From: Flavobacterium glycines
GTDB taxonomy: Bacteria; Bacteroidota; Bacteroidia; Flavobacteriales; Flavobacteriaceae
Direction of reading: 5' to 3'
DNA length: 64,000 nt
Assembly: GCF_900100165.1 (NCBI RefSeq)
Contig: NZ_FNEO01000011.1
Location: 39,649-103,648, forward strand
Every line of letters begins with the position of its first letter. Position 1 is the stretch's first letter. This document shows, piece after piece, positions 9,602 to 18,297 of this stretch. The notes beneath the pieces are model-generated. The model saw nothing but the letters and a program-made list of their open reading frames with translations, did no database searches and was not told where the DNA came from. The translations under genes were made by a program, and so were the position numbers.

Positions 9602-11065
9602 ATGAGTCAGGAAATACTAAATTTAGAACCTAAGGCATTGTGGAATAATTTTGCCAAATTGAATGCAGTGCCACGTCCGTCAAAAAAAGAGGAACGTGTA
9701 GTTGCTTTTATCAAAGATTTTGGTGAAAATCTCGGTTTGGAAGTCACTGAGGACGAAGTTCAAAATGTAATTATTCGCAAGCCTGCTACAGCTGGAATGG
9801 AAAACCGAAAACCAATTGTTTTGCAAGGACATTTGGATATGGTACATCAAAAAAATGCCGATACGGTTTTTGATTTTGAAACTCAGGGAATCGAAATGTA
9901 TGTTGATGGTGATTGGGTTCGGGCAAAAGGAACGACTCTGGGAGCTGACAATGGTTTAGGTGTTGCAGCTATTATGGCCATTTTAGAAAGTACCACAATT
10001 GCGCATCCTGCTATCGAGGCTTTATTTACAATTGATGAAGAAACCGGAATGACCGGAGCTATGAATCTGCAAGGAGGTTTGTTGCAAGGGCAAATTTTGT
10101 TGAATTTGGATACCGAAGAAGATGATGAAATCGATATTGGTTGCGCAGGAGGTGTTGATGTAACTGCCGAAGCCGAATATGACGAAGAGGAAACACCGGA
10201 ACATTCGGTAGGTTATTCCATTACTGTAAAAGGCCTGAAAGGTGGGCATTCAGGGATGGATATTCATAAAGGATTAGGGAATGCCAATAAAATAATGAAC
10301 CGCTTGTTGTTTGATGGTTTTGATAATTTTGGTTTGCAAATTTCGGAAATACACGGAGGAAGTTTGCGCAATGCTATTCCTCGTGAAAGTGTTGCCAAGG
10401 TGATTATCGCTTCGGTTTATGATGAGGCTTTTGTTTTTGATATGCAGCAAATTGTAAACGAAATCAAAACAGAGTTAAAAACCACTGAACCGAATTTGGA
10501 AATTGTTTTCGAAAAATTGAAAAAAGCACCTGCTAAAGTAATGCCTCCTATGGCGCAATATTATTTTGTGCGTTCAATGGCAACAGCAGCTAATGGTGTG
10601 CATAGAATGAGTGCTGATTTTGATAATTTAGTAGAAACTTCTAATAATATTGCAAAAGTTACTGTTGGAAAAGGAAAGTTGTCTGTGCAATGTTTGACGC
10701 GTTCTTCGGTAGAATCGGCTAAGTTTGATTTGGCTAACGATTTGCGTTCGGCTTTCGAATTGATGGGATGTGAGGTTGAAATTTCAGGATCTTATCCGGG
10801 CTGGACACCTAATCCGGAATCGAATATTTTAGCTACTTTGATTCCGATTTATGAAAAATTAAATGGAGAAAAACCCAAAGTAGTAGCCTGTCATGCCGGT
10901 TTAGAATGTGGAATTCTTGGTACAAATTATCCTGATATGGATATGATTTCTTTCGGGCCAACTATCCACGGGGCGCATTCTCCTGATGAAAGAGCCAGTA
11001 TTTCTTCTTCTCAAAAGTTCTGGAAGTTTTTGATTGAAATTTTAGCAAATATTCCTGTTAAGTAA
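9602..11065 (+). CDS. pepD: Aminoacyl-histidine dipeptidase (cytosol non-specific dipeptidase, M20C)
   Basis: A 487-residue M20-family dipeptidase of normal PepD length. Metal and catalytic motifs are intact: GHLDMVHQ (His77, Asp79), TLGADNGLG (bridging Asp117), TIDEETGMTGA (Glu146/Glu147), LNLDTEED, and the late ligand region CHAGLECGIL and HGAHSPDE. It hydrolyses Xaa-His and other dipeptides in the cytosol using a two-metal centre. No signal peptide is present. It is transcribed alone, with the divergent DUF3810 gene on one side and a repeat-rich convergent junction on the other. Confidence 0.92.
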   Translation: MSQEILNLEPKALWNNFAKLNAVPRPSKKEERVVAFIKDFGENLGLEVTEDEVQNVIIRKPATAGMENRKPIVLQGHLDMVHQKNADTVFDFETQGIEMYVDGDWVRAKGTTLGADNGLGVAAIMAILESTTIAHPAIEALFTIDEETGMTGAMNLQGGLLQGQILLNLDTEEDDEIDIGCAGGVDVTAEAEYDEEETPEHSVGYSITVKGLKGGHSGMDIHKGLGNANKIMNRLLFDGFDNFGLQISEIHGGSLRNAIPRESVAKVIIASVYDEAFVFDMQQIVNEIKTELKTTEPNLEIVFEKLKKAPAKVMPPMAQYYFVRSMATAANGVHRMSADFDNLVETSNNIAKVTVGKGKLSVQCLTRSSVESAKFDLANDLRSAFELMGCEVEISGSYPGWTPNPESNILATLIPIYEKLNGEKPKVVACHAGLECGILGTNYPDMDMISFGPTIHGAHSPDERASISSSQKFWKFLIEILANIPVK

Positions 11066-11069
11066 TAGA

Positions 11070-11138
11070 GTGCTCAATATTCAGTTTTTAGTGTTCAGTT
11101 TTATATTTGCTGATTACTAAAAACTGAATACTGAACAC
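11070..11138. repeat. Inverted repeat of the 'CAGTTTTTAGTGTTCAGT' family, copy 1
   Basis: Arms at 11070-11092 and 11116-11138 are complementary over 23 bases with two mismatches, around a 23-base spacer that itself holds another GTTCAGT half. It fills the junction between two convergent genes. The same core (CAGTTTTTAGTGTTCAGT) recurs at 22421-22563, also between convergent genes, so this is a dispersed intergenic element. There is no U-tract, so a plain terminator role is doubtful. Confidence 0.75.
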
Positions 11139-11143
11139 TTAAA

Positions 11144-11911
11144 TTATTTCTTCTTCAGTACTTTGTATTGTTCGTAGCATCCACTAATAGCATCCATGAT
11201 TTGTAAGTCATTCGCTGTTTGAATAAAAGCTTCAGAATAATTACATCTTTGTAAAATTTCAGGAATTTCTTTTTTGTCGATACCGAGTAATACTGCTAGT
11301 GTTTCGCGGTCAAATTTAGATTCTAAAAGTGTTCTTACGGTATCGTCTTTTTTCATTTCTTTAAGCTTTTTAAGTTCTGTTGACTTTTTACCAAAGAAAT
11401 TATACAACATATCGGCGGGATTAAAGATAGAACCTAATACTTTTCCGAAAGCACCTGGTGAATATTCCCCAGCTTCGTAGCCTGAATTTAGTCCTGAAAT
11501 ATTGTAACGGTAGTTTTGATTTACGGGAATGGTTTTAGAATCTACTTCTAAATAGCCTGTTAAATTAAAAGGTCTGATGACAACTTCTTCTAATGCAATT
11601 GCTTTTTCAGTTAAGAAAATTTTAGCGACCTTATTTTTTATCCAGTCATTAGTTACTTTTACTCTTAACGATTGAAAGCCTAAAAGTGTTAAATGTAAAG
11701 TGTCAGTTGGTTGAACGTCAATTTCGAAATATCCGTTTGTGTCGGTTATGGAACCTCTTACCTTGTTGATATTGATAATATTAACACCCATTAAAGGACT
11801 TTTGGTGTTGTCGTTATAAACGTAACCTGTTACTTTTTGGGAAGTAGTTACTGCTTGTGCAAAAGTGGGTGCGGCCAGCAATAAAAAAAAGAAAACTACA
11901 AAATATTTCAT
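11144..11911 (-). CDS. Exported CarboxypepD_reg-like domain protein
   Basis: A 255-residue protein with a signal peptide (residues 1-18, ending TFAQ) followed by a carboxypeptidase-regulatory-like beta-sandwich (about 25-110) with the typical GVNI, SITDTNGYFEI and LLGFQS elements and the EEVVIRPF tail. This domain is the N-terminal plug-side extension of SusC-type receptors, but here it stands alone with a helical C-terminal half and no barrel. The protein is likely periplasmic or outer-membrane associated. The function is unknown; similar stand-alone proteins are common in Bacteroidota. Confidence 0.8.
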   Translation of the reverse strand: MKYFVVFFFLLLAAPTFAQAVTTSQKVTGYVYNDNTKSPLMGVNIININKVRGSITDTNGYFEIDVQPTDTLHLTLLGFQSLRVKVTNDWIKNKVAKIFLTEKAIALEEVVIRPFNLTGYLEVDSKTIPVNQNYRYNISGLNSGYEAGEYSPGAFGKVLGSIFNPADMLYNFFGKKSTELKKLKEMKKDDTVRTLLESKFDRETLAVLLGIDKKEIPEILQRCNYSEAFIQTANDLQIMDAISGCYEQYKVLKKK

Positions 11912-12000
11912 AAACTGAATTAAAACTTTAAAAGTAATAAAACGGCTTTAAATATTTTGTAGTTTATAATTATTATTATAAGAAAATTAACAATAGGATG

Positions 12001-13863
12001 TTAGTCTCTTCTTGATCTTCTTGGTCTAGAAGTATCTCCGAAACTTTCAGAACGTCTTGGAGCTCTGTCTGAAGAACCTTCTCTTCTTGAGGAACCTCTT
12101 TCGTTTCTGAAACCACCTTCTCTTGGAGCTGAATTTCTCTCGCCTCTAAAACCACCTTCTCTTCTAGGAGCAAAGTTTCCTTCGCGGCGACCGCCTTCGC
12201 GTTTTCCACCGGAATTTCTTCCGTTGTGGTCACGTCTTCCGCCTCCGTCGTTTTTAGAAATCTCAACATTAATACGGCGACCTTCTAACTGAACATTGTT
12301 TAATATGTCCATAACTTTGTCAGTGTGTTCTGCATCGGTATTAAAGAAAGAGAATCCTTCTTTTACATCTACTTTGAAAACATCATCACGACCTAAGTCT
12401 AAAGTTTCTTTTAGATAATCTTTCAGTGTCATCCAGTCAAAGTTATCTCTGGCACCAATATTTACAAAATATCTGGTAGCACCACCATTGTTGTTTTCTC
12501 TTGGTGCGCGCTCACTACCGCGTTCACGTTTGTCAGAACCTGAAACCGAAATGTCTCTGTTTTTCTTGTAGTAGTTGATGAAACGGTTAAATTCAACTGA
12601 AACCATTTTCTTGATTAGTTCTTCTTTAGATAAACCTTCAAGTACATCATTGATAGCTGGTAAGTAGTTGTCAATTTCGTGATCAACCTCAGTATCTTTA
12701 ATTTTGTTAGCTAAATGCAATAATTGAATTTCGCAGATTTCGATTCCGGAAGGAATTGTTTTTTCTTCAAATTTTTGTTTAATGATTCTTTCGATAGAAG
12801 AAATTTTGCGCAATTCACTTTTAGTAACAATTACAATCGAAGTACCTAATTTACCGGCACGACCTGTACGTCCTGAACGGTGGTTGTAAGTTTCGATTTC
12901 GTCAGGTAATTGGTAGTTTACTACGTGAGTTACGTTGTCAACGTCAATTCCACGAGCAGCAACGTCAGTAGCAACAAGCATTTGGATTTGTCTTCCTCTG
13001 AAAGATTTCATTACCCCGTCACGTTGTGCCTGAGATAAATCTCCGTGTAAAGCTGCAGCGTTGTAACCGTCTTCGATTAATTTTTCGGCAATAGCCTGAG
13101 TATCTCTTTTTGTACGACAGAAAACTACTGAGAAAATATCCGGGTTAGCATCGGCTAAACGTTTCAATGCTTCGTAACGGTCACGTGCATTTACTAAATA
13201 AAATTCGTGAGAAACCGTTGCTGAACCTGAGTTTTTAGTTCCAACAGTAATTTCCTGAGGATTGCTCATGAATTGTTTTCCAATTCTGGCAACCTCTGCC
13301 GGCATAGTTGCAGAAAACAACCAAGTGTTTTTCTCGTCTGGGGTAGTTGAAAGGATGTTTACAATATCATCATAGAATCCCATGTTCAACATTTCGTCTG
13401 CTTCGTCAAGAATGCAGTAATTAATTTGAGTGATGTTTACTAATCCTCTGTTAATCATGTCCTGCATTCTTCCTGGAGTAGCTACAATAATTTGTGCTCC
13501 TCTTTTAATTTCTCTTGCTTGTTCTGTAATACTAGCTCCTCCGTAAACTGCTACTACATTGATACCTCTTTCGTATTTTGAGTAGTTTTTAAGTTCGTTG
13601 GCTATCTGTAAGCAAAGCTCGCGCGTTGGAGATAAAATTAACGCCTGTGTATTTCTGTTGTCAGCATCAATTTTTTGGATAACTGGAAAACCAAAAGCTG
13701 CCGTTTTCCCTGTCCCCGTTTGAGCCAACGCAACTAAATCTGTATCTTTTTCCAATAATAGGGGAATCGCTTTCTCCTGTACTTCCGACGGATTTTCAAA
13801 TCCTAGATCTTTAATCGCCTTCAGTAACGATTCACTCAATCCTAATTGTTCAAATTTGTTCAT
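12001..13863 (-). CDS. deaD: DEAD-box RNA helicase with DbpA-like RNA-binding domain and RGG-rich tail
   Basis: A protein of about 620 residues. The helicase core carries AQTGTGKTAAF (motif I), PTRELCLQ (Ia), TPGR (Ib), DEAD (II), SAT (III), the ATDVAARGID region (V) and HRSGRTGRAG (VI). After a linker there is a DbpA-type RNA-recognition domain (about 450-525), then a tail of about 90 residues made almost entirely of Arg, Gly, Glu and Ser (RREG and RGER repeats). It should unwind RNA in ribosome assembly or cold adaptation. The ATG at 13863 is chosen over an upstream TTG (13887) because the family begins at MNKFEQLGL. The repetitive tail creates a long shadow frame that I do not count as a gene. 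Confidence 0.9.
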   Translation of the reverse strand: MNKFEQLGLSESLLKAIKDLGFENPSEVQEKAIPLLLEKDTDLVALAQTGTGKTAAFGFPVIQKIDADNRNTQALILSPTRELCLQIANELKNYSKYERGINVVAVYGGASITEQAREIKRGAQIIVATPGRMQDMINRGLVNITQINYCILDEADEMLNMGFYDDIVNILSTTPDEKNTWLFSATMPAEVARIGKQFMSNPQEITVGTKNSGSATVSHEFYLVNARDRYEALKRLADANPDIFSVVFCRTKRDTQAIAEKLIEDGYNAAALHGDLSQAQRDGVMKSFRGRQIQMLVATDVAARGIDVDNVTHVVNYQLPDEIETYNHRSGRTGRAGKLGTSIVIVTKSELRKISSIERIIKQKFEEKTIPSGIEICEIQLLHLANKIKDTEVDHEIDNYLPAINDVLEGLSKEELIKKMVSVEFNRFINYYKKNRDISVSGSDKRERGSERAPRENNNGGATRYFVNIGARDNFDWMTLKDYLKETLDLGRDDVFKVDVKEGFSFFNTDAEHTDKVMDILNNVQLEGRRINVEISKNDGGGRRDHNGRNSGGKREGGRREGNFAPRREGGFRGERNSAPREGGFRNERGSSRREGSSDRAPRRSESFGDTSRPRRSRRD

Positions 13864-13884
13864 ATGTATTTTTAAAATAGGGTG

Positions 13885-13892
13885 CAAAATTA
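13885..13892 (-). promoter_or_regulatory. -7 element of the DEAD-box helicase gene
   Basis: The minus strand reads TAATTTTG, a match to TAnnTTTG, followed by GCACCC close to the expected transcript start and about 21 bases before the ATG at 13863. No obvious TTG is seen at -33. Confidence 0.5.
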
Positions 13893-14067
13893 CTGCTAAT
13901 AATCGATATAAACTAATGCATTTTTAAGTTTTAATGAATTTAATTATTTTGATTATCAGAAAGTTATGTTTTTAAACTAAAAAACAAGTTTTGATTTTTC
14001 GATTTTTTACAGCTATTGCAGTGTGTTTTTATAATAAAAATAAATGAAAAAGTTAGATTTTGAACAA

Positions 14068-14646
14068 TTATTTTACTTCACTCAAATAAGAAATTAACAT
14101 CTGGGTTGCTTTTCCTCTGTGACTGATTTTGTTTTTAATAGCCAACTCTAAATCGGCAAAGGTTTCCTGATAACCTTCAGGTCTGAAGATTGGGTCGTAG
14201 CCAAATCCCTTGTTGCCTGATTTTTCAATAGTGATTTCGCCCTTGGCAATTCCGGTAAATAATTGTTGTTCTCCATTAATGTTAAGGGCAATTACAGTTT
14301 TGAATTGTGCTGTTCGATTATTGGAATCACCTAATGCGTTTAAAACTTTTTCCATATTGTCATTGGCGTCTTTTTGTTCACCGGCATATCGGGCAGAATA
14401 AACTCCGGGTTCTCCATTAAGCGCTTCAATTTCTAATCCGGTATCATCGGCAAAACAATTGTAACCGTATTTTTCAGTAACATAGTTGGCTTTTAAAATG
14501 GCGTTTCCTTCAATAGTTTCTGCTGTTTCAGGAATTTCTTCGTGGCAGCCTATAGATTCTAAACTTAGAATTTCAATGGAATCGGGAAGTAATTGTTGAA
14601 TTTCTTTGATTTTGTTTTTATTGTTCGAAGCGAATACAAGTTGCAT
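14068..14646 (-). CDS. rdgB: Non-canonical purine NTP pyrophosphatase (RdgB/HAM1)
   Basis: A 192-residue ITPase. The N-terminal phosphate-binding SNNKNKIKEI, the FADDTGLEIEAL block with its catalytic acids, GEPGVYSARYAG, and GNKGFGYDPIF followed by SHRGKA are all in their family order. It removes ITP, XTP and dITP from the nucleotide pool. I chose the ATG at 14646 because the family begins at MQLVFASNN; an upstream TTG would add nine residues with no homologous counterpart. The upstream region is the gene-free stretch holding the two small-RNA units. Confidence 0.92.
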   Translation of the reverse strand: MQLVFASNNKNKIKEIQQLLPDSIEILSLESIGCHEEIPETAETIEGNAILKANYVTEKYGYNCFADDTGLEIEALNGEPGVYSARYAGEQKDANDNMEKVLNALGDSNNRTAQFKTVIALNINGEQQLFTGIAKGEITIEKSGNKGFGYDPIFRPEGYQETFADLELAIKNKISHRGKATQMLISYLSEVK

Positions 14647-14844
14647 AGTCTTTTTGTTGGTGATTTTGTGCAAATGTAATCATTTTTTGAGCTGTACTTA
14701 ACACTTGATGAGACTGAGTTAGTAAAGTATTTGGTCAAAGAATTTCTCTGTTTAATAAGTTTTAAATCCTATTAAGTTCTGAAGGTTAATTTTAATAATA
14801 ATTTTGTAATAGGTTAATAGTCAGTTAAAAGTGTTGTTTTTAAT

Positions 14845-14873
14845 TTGATTGTGTGTATTTTTTTGTACCTTTA
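14845..14873 (+). promoter_or_regulatory. Promoter of small-RNA unit A
   Basis: TTG at 14845-14847, an 18-base spacer, and TACCTTTA at 14866-14873 match the flavobacterial TTG-N(17-23)-TAnnTTTG promoter except for the last base. The expected transcript start falls at about 14878-14881, at the base of the closing stem of unit A. No ORF of useful length follows. Confidence 0.6.
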
Positions 14874-14877
14874 TTAT

Positions 14878-15015
14878 GTGGTTTTGATTGTTCATTTGAA
14901 CAGTTTAATCGTTAGATGAGCTTGGAGTTCAATAGTTAACTATACTGGTATATGTATAAGTTGGTAATGATGAATCAAAACATACACAGGGGGCTTTAAT
15001 AGCCCCTTTTTTTTT
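14878..15015 (+). ncRNA. Candidate small RNA A (6S-like?), with intrinsic terminator
   Basis: The unit is about 138 nt. GTTTTGATT (14881-14889) pairs perfectly with AATCAAAAC (14973-14981), and TGTG (14877-14880) can pair with CACA (14985-14988), closing an 80-nt interior. It is followed at once by a terminator: GGGGGC/GCCCC stem at 14989-15006 and a run of nine T. A promoter lies directly upstream and the nearest ORFs are a divergent and a distant convergent gene, so the transcript is orphan and noncoding. The closing stem plus open interior recalls 6S RNA, and a flavobacterial 6S family (flavo-1/6S-Flavo) is known, but I cannot confirm membership from memory. A second related unit follows at 15230. 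Confidence 0.6.
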
Positions 15016-15218
15016 GAGTACAAAATCAAAGAGTTGGTTTTTGTAAAAAGTGAAGAATTTCGTATTTTTTTGAAGGTCTTTTTGAAAAATATTGCTAAAA
15101 AAAATGTAAAAAAAGAAATTCTTTGCGAATATGTTTGATTAGGGTTAATGTATTGGTTTTTAGTTGTTTACGGTTTGAAATTATTTGATTTTTATGTGGT
15201 TAATTAAAATAATAGTTG

Positions 15219-15226
15219 TAATTTTA
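15219..15226 (+). promoter_or_regulatory. -7 element of small-RNA unit B
   Basis: TAATTTTA lies at the same distance (14 bases from its first T to the GG of GTGGTTTTGATT) as TACCTTTA in unit A. No convincing TTG is present at -33, so this promoter may be weaker or differently controlled. Confidence 0.45.
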
Positions 15227-15229
15227 CTA

Positions 15230-15373
15230 TGTGGTTTTGATTCATTACTTGTGTATGTTAATTTGGGTAGAAAAATGAAAACACAACAATCATCAGCAGC
15301 ATTTAGTTAATTATAAGTTGAGAATAGTAAATCAAAACCAAATAAGGAGGGCTTATCGCCCTCCTTTTCTTTT
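15230..15373 (+). ncRNA. Candidate small RNA B, paralogue of unit A, with intrinsic terminator
   Basis: The unit is about 144 nt. TGGTTTTGATT (15232-15242) pairs over eleven bases with AATCAAAACCA (15330-15340), the same closing stem as in unit A. The 3' side of the interior (TATAAGTTG, then AAT and AATCAAAAC) is also shared with A. An inner TTGTGT/ACACAA pairing (15249-15254 with 15281-15286) is possible. A terminator follows: GGAGGGC/GCCCTCC at 15346-15364 and TTTTCTTTT. The interior holds an 11-codon ATG frame (15275-15310, MKTQQSSAAFS) that has no equivalent in A, so I treat it as chance. The terminator tail overlaps the stop of the convergent gene. Confidence 0.55.
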
Positions 15374-16880
15374 AATGCTTGGTTACATTCGATAAATTGT
15401 CCGGAAAATATAAATCAGAAAGATGAGTGAATTCATCCCCACGCATGAATATAGAAACATCTACATCTTCATAAGAAGTTTTTCCGGCCGCAGCCAGTAA
15501 TTCGTTGGCAGCATACAGTGTGTTTTTGTGGAAATGATATACTCTTTCAAATTTATCTGTAACCGATAAGCCTTTGATGAGCATTTTATCCTGTGTGGCA
15601 ACTCCTACCGGACAATTATTAGTATTACAACGCAAGGCTTGGATACATCCTAAAGAGAACATAAAACCACGGGCACTATTGCATAAGTCGGCACCCAGGG
15701 CAATAGCTTTTAGGATAGCATGCCCTGATATGATTTTTCCGCTACAAATAATTCTAATTTTGTCTCTGATGTTTAATCGAATTAAAGTTTTATTTACAAA
15801 AATTAAAGCTGGTTCCAAAGGCATTCCTACGCCATCGGAAAATTCTAGTGGCGCAGCGCCTGTACCGCCTTCTGCACCATCGACGGTAATGAAATCAGCG
15901 AAGCAGTTTTGATCAATCATTTCCTGACAAATAGCTTCAAATTCGACAGTTTGACCAATGCATAATTTGAATCCGACAGGTTTTCCGTTCGATAATTCAC
16001 GCAAATGTCCTATAAATTGCACTAAGCCTTTTGGATCGTTAAAAGCTGTGTGGCAAGGAGGAGAGAGAATGGTGGTGTGTGGTTTTACGCCTCGTATCCT
16101 TGCAATTTCTTCTGTGTTTTTTGCAGCGGGTAAAACGCCTCCATGTCCCGGTTTTGCTCCTTGCGAAAGTTTAATTTCAATCATTTTTACCGAAGAGAGA
16201 TGGGCCTTTTCTTTGAATTTTTCAGCGTCAAAATTGCCTTCTTCATTGCGGCAGCCAAAATAGCCTGTACCAATTTGCCAACAAATATCGCCACCCTGTA
16301 AATGGTAATCGGTTAAACCGCCCTCGCCGGTGTTGTGGTAAAAATTTCCTTTTTTAGCTCCTTTGTTGAGCGCCATAATGGCATTTTCGCTTAAGGCACC
16401 AAAACTCATAGCTGAGATATTCAATAAGGAAGCCGAGTAAGGTTGTGTGCAATCAGGGCTTCCTATGGTGACACGAGGTAGTTCCTCATTTACATGTGCA
16501 GGGAAAATAGAATGTTTTAGTCCTTCGTAAGACGAAGTGTTAATATCTAATTGTGTTCCAAAGGGAGTTGTGGAGCTAATGTTTTTAGCGCGTTGATAAG
16601 CAAGTGAGCGTTCGTTTCTGGAAAAAGGTTTGCCGTCAGTGGTTCTCTCAATAAAATACTGTTGGATTTCAGGAGCTATTTCTTCAAACATGTATCTGAA
16701 ATAACCTAAAACAGGAAAATTTCTCAGAATGGAATGTTTGTGTTGCAAACTGTTAAAAATTCCAATTATTAATAGGATGAAAATAGAAATGGCAATTAAT
16801 AAGCTGGTTTTGAATAAAAAATGAGCAGCAAGACTAAGGATGAAAAGTCCTGTACCAATGATAAAAAATTCTTTTCTCAT
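15372..16880 (-). CDS. FMN-binding glutamate synthase family protein
   Basis: A 502-residue protein made of two N-terminal membrane helices (about residues 5-45) and the central-plus-FMN part of the glutamate synthase large subunit. Visible motifs are SAMSFGALSENAI, KLSQGAKPGHGG, VDGAEGGTGAAP (FMN/2-oxoglutarate site) and the cysteine cluster GCIQALRCNTNNCPVG, which would bind a 3Fe-4S centre. The glutaminase domain of true GltB is missing, so it cannot use glutamine in the classical way; the physiological electron acceptor and substrate are unknown. Such membrane-tethered glutamate-synthase-like proteins are common in bacteria. It is a single gene with its own terminator region at the convergent junction. 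Confidence 0.87.
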   Translation of the reverse strand: MRKEFFIIGTGLFILSLAAHFLFKTSLLIAISIFILLIIGIFNSLQHKHSILRNFPVLGYFRYMFEEIAPEIQQYFIERTTDGKPFSRNERSLAYQRAKNISSTTPFGTQLDINTSSYEGLKHSIFPAHVNEELPRVTIGSPDCTQPYSASLLNISAMSFGALSENAIMALNKGAKKGNFYHNTGEGGLTDYHLQGGDICWQIGTGYFGCRNEEGNFDAEKFKEKAHLSSVKMIEIKLSQGAKPGHGGVLPAAKNTEEIARIRGVKPHTTILSPPCHTAFNDPKGLVQFIGHLRELSNGKPVGFKLCIGQTVEFEAICQEMIDQNCFADFITVDGAEGGTGAAPLEFSDGVGMPLEPALIFVNKTLIRLNIRDKIRIICSGKIISGHAILKAIALGADLCNSARGFMFSLGCIQALRCNTNNCPVGVATQDKMLIKGLSVTDKFERVYHFHKNTLYAANELLAAAGKTSYEDVDVSIFMRGDEFTHLSDLYFPDNLSNVTKH

Positions 16881-16954
16881 GATAAAAAATTTGGGTTAGC
16901 TACAAATAGGAATAATCAAATAACTGGAGGAAAATTTACCGTTTGTTTAATTTT

Positions 16955-17752
16955 TTAGCTGAATAATAGTCGAACATAAACATGCTTAATTCCTTTTTTG
17001 TCTGAATCTCTTTCGTCGATTTCGAGAATGTCGGTAAGGGATTTGAGCATTGGCGTTAATTTTGAAAAACCATAATTTCGAGGATCGAATTCGGGTTTTT
17101 TCTTGACAATCAGGTTTCCTACATCGCCCAGAAATGCCCAGCCCGCATCATCTGCCAGGTCTTCAATGGTGGATTCTATGAGTTCTATGGTAGGTTCGTC
17201 AATTTTGTTCAGAGGTTTTTGCGTAGGTTTTTCCGGTGCTTTAATAACTGTTTTTTCAGTTGGTTTTTTAGTGTCAATCGTCATTTTGGGTGCTTTTTTC
17301 TTAATGGCTCCGTCTAAAACTTCTAGGAAAATAAAGCGGTCGCAGGCGCTGATAAAAGGTTTGGGCGTTTTTTGTTCTCCAATTCCAATAACTTTCATGC
17401 CTGATTCTCTCAGACGAATGGCTAAACGTGTAAAATCAGAATCGCTCGAAACAATACAAAAACCGTCTAATTTCCCCGAATACAATAAATCCATCGCATC
17501 GATAATCAGGGCAGAATCCGAAGAATTTTTACCTGTGGTGTAGCTGTATTGTTGAATAGGAGTAATGGCGTGTTCCAGTAAAACCGCTTTCCAGCCATTC
17601 GCATTGGGTTTAGTCCAATCGGCATAAATGCGTTTGGTGGTGGGAGTACCAAATTTGGTAATCTCTTCCATCATTCCTTTTACATTGCTGTACGGAACAT
17701 TATCGGCATCTATAAGGACTGCAAGTTTGAGTTCTTTATTATTTTGTGACAT
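16955..17752 (-). CDS. NYN (PIN-like) domain protein with OST-HTH/LOTUS domain
   Basis: A 265-residue protein. Residues 8-150 are a NYN ribonuclease-like domain, with conserved acids in LIDADN (Asp15, Asp17), SSDSALIIDAMD and VSSDSDF, the layout of LabA/Limkain-type proteins. A Lys/Pro/Thr-rich linker (about 153-185) leads to a C-terminal OST-HTH (LOTUS) module (about 190-262; LADDAGWAFLGDVGN, FDPRNYGFSKLT), which is thought to bind RNA. This suggests an RNA-directed nuclease or RNA-binding regulator in the cytosol. The substrate is unknown. Start and length agree with the family. Confidence 0.85.
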   Translation of the reverse strand: MSQNNKELKLAVLIDADNVPYSNVKGMMEEITKFGTPTTKRIYADWTKPNANGWKAVLLEHAITPIQQYSYTTGKNSSDSALIIDAMDLLYSGKLDGFCIVSSDSDFTRLAIRLRESGMKVIGIGEQKTPKPFISACDRFIFLEVLDGAIKKKAPKMTIDTKKPTEKTVIKAPEKPTQKPLNKIDEPTIELIESTIEDLADDAGWAFLGDVGNLIVKKKPEFDPRNYGFSKLTPMLKSLTDILEIDERDSDKKGIKHVYVRLLFS

Positions 17753-17859
17753 AACAATTTCATTTGTGAGCTAAAGATACTAATTCTAAAGCGTGAAAAT
17801 GTTCTGTCTTGTCTTTAAAGTTTTGTTAATACTAGGTTTTGTAATAGGAAAGGATGGTT

Positions 17860-18210
17860 TTATTTCCTCAAAATTTTCTCCATTGATTTTCCTTTTGCTA
17901 ATTCGTCAATTAATTTGTCTAAATAGCGAATTTGTTGCATCAGTTTGTCTTCAATTTCTTCCACGCGATAACCGCAAATTACACCTGTGATTTTAGAAAC
18001 ATTGGGATTGATTTGTGGTGCCTGCGTAAAGAAAGTTTCAAAATCAATTTTGTTGTCGAGTATTTGTTGTAAGCTTTGTTCGTTGTATCCTGTGAGCCAA
18101 AATATAATTTCATCTACTTCCTGTTTGCTGCGTGATTTTTTCTCCGCTTTAGTAATGTAATGCGGATAGACTGAAGCAAATGACATTTTGTAGACTTTGT
18201 GGTTGTTCAT
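17860..18210 (-). CDS. DUF2200 family protein
   Basis: A 116-residue cytosolic protein matching DUF2200: MSFASVYPHYITKAEKKSR, then EVDEIIFWLTGY, INPNVSKITGVICGYRVE and the C-terminal ...LAKGKSMEKIL. The full length is typical. The start at 18210 keeps the short pre-sequence MNNHKVYKM seen in this family. The function is unknown; related proteins are often found near small stress or phosphatase-like genes, as here. The 86 bases downstream contain a short degenerate direct repeat (GATACGCAAAG twice near 18243-18263). Confidence 0.8.
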   Translation of the reverse strand: MNNHKVYKMSFASVYPHYITKAEKKSRSKQEVDEIIFWLTGYNEQSLQQILDNKIDFETFFTQAPQINPNVSKITGVICGYRVEEIEDKLMQQIRYLDKLIDELAKGKSMEKILRK

Positions 18211-18297
18211 TTTTTAGTGTGTGAAAAGTTGTTGTTTCACAAAGATACGCAAAGGATACGCAAAGGTTCACGAAGATTTTTGAAAGGGACTTCACTA

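Noticed and set aside
11976..12269. 97-residue frame rich in Glu and Val at the end of the helicase gene
   Set aside because: It is a shadow of the repetitive Arg/Gly tail of the DEAD-box helicase in another frame; its repetitive composition explains the long open frame.
15574..16263. Plus-strand frames of 101-112 residues opposite the glutamate-synthase-like gene
   Set aside because: They are antisense to a well-conserved enzyme and have no start signals or family features.
17103..17543. 146-residue plus-strand frame opposite the NYN gene
   Set aside because: Antisense shadow; the NYN and OST-HTH motifs on the other strand explain the region.
18240..18275. Repeated GATACGCAAAG considered as a CRISPR-like array
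   Set aside because: Two adjacent short copies without unique spacers; it is a degenerate intergenic repeat.
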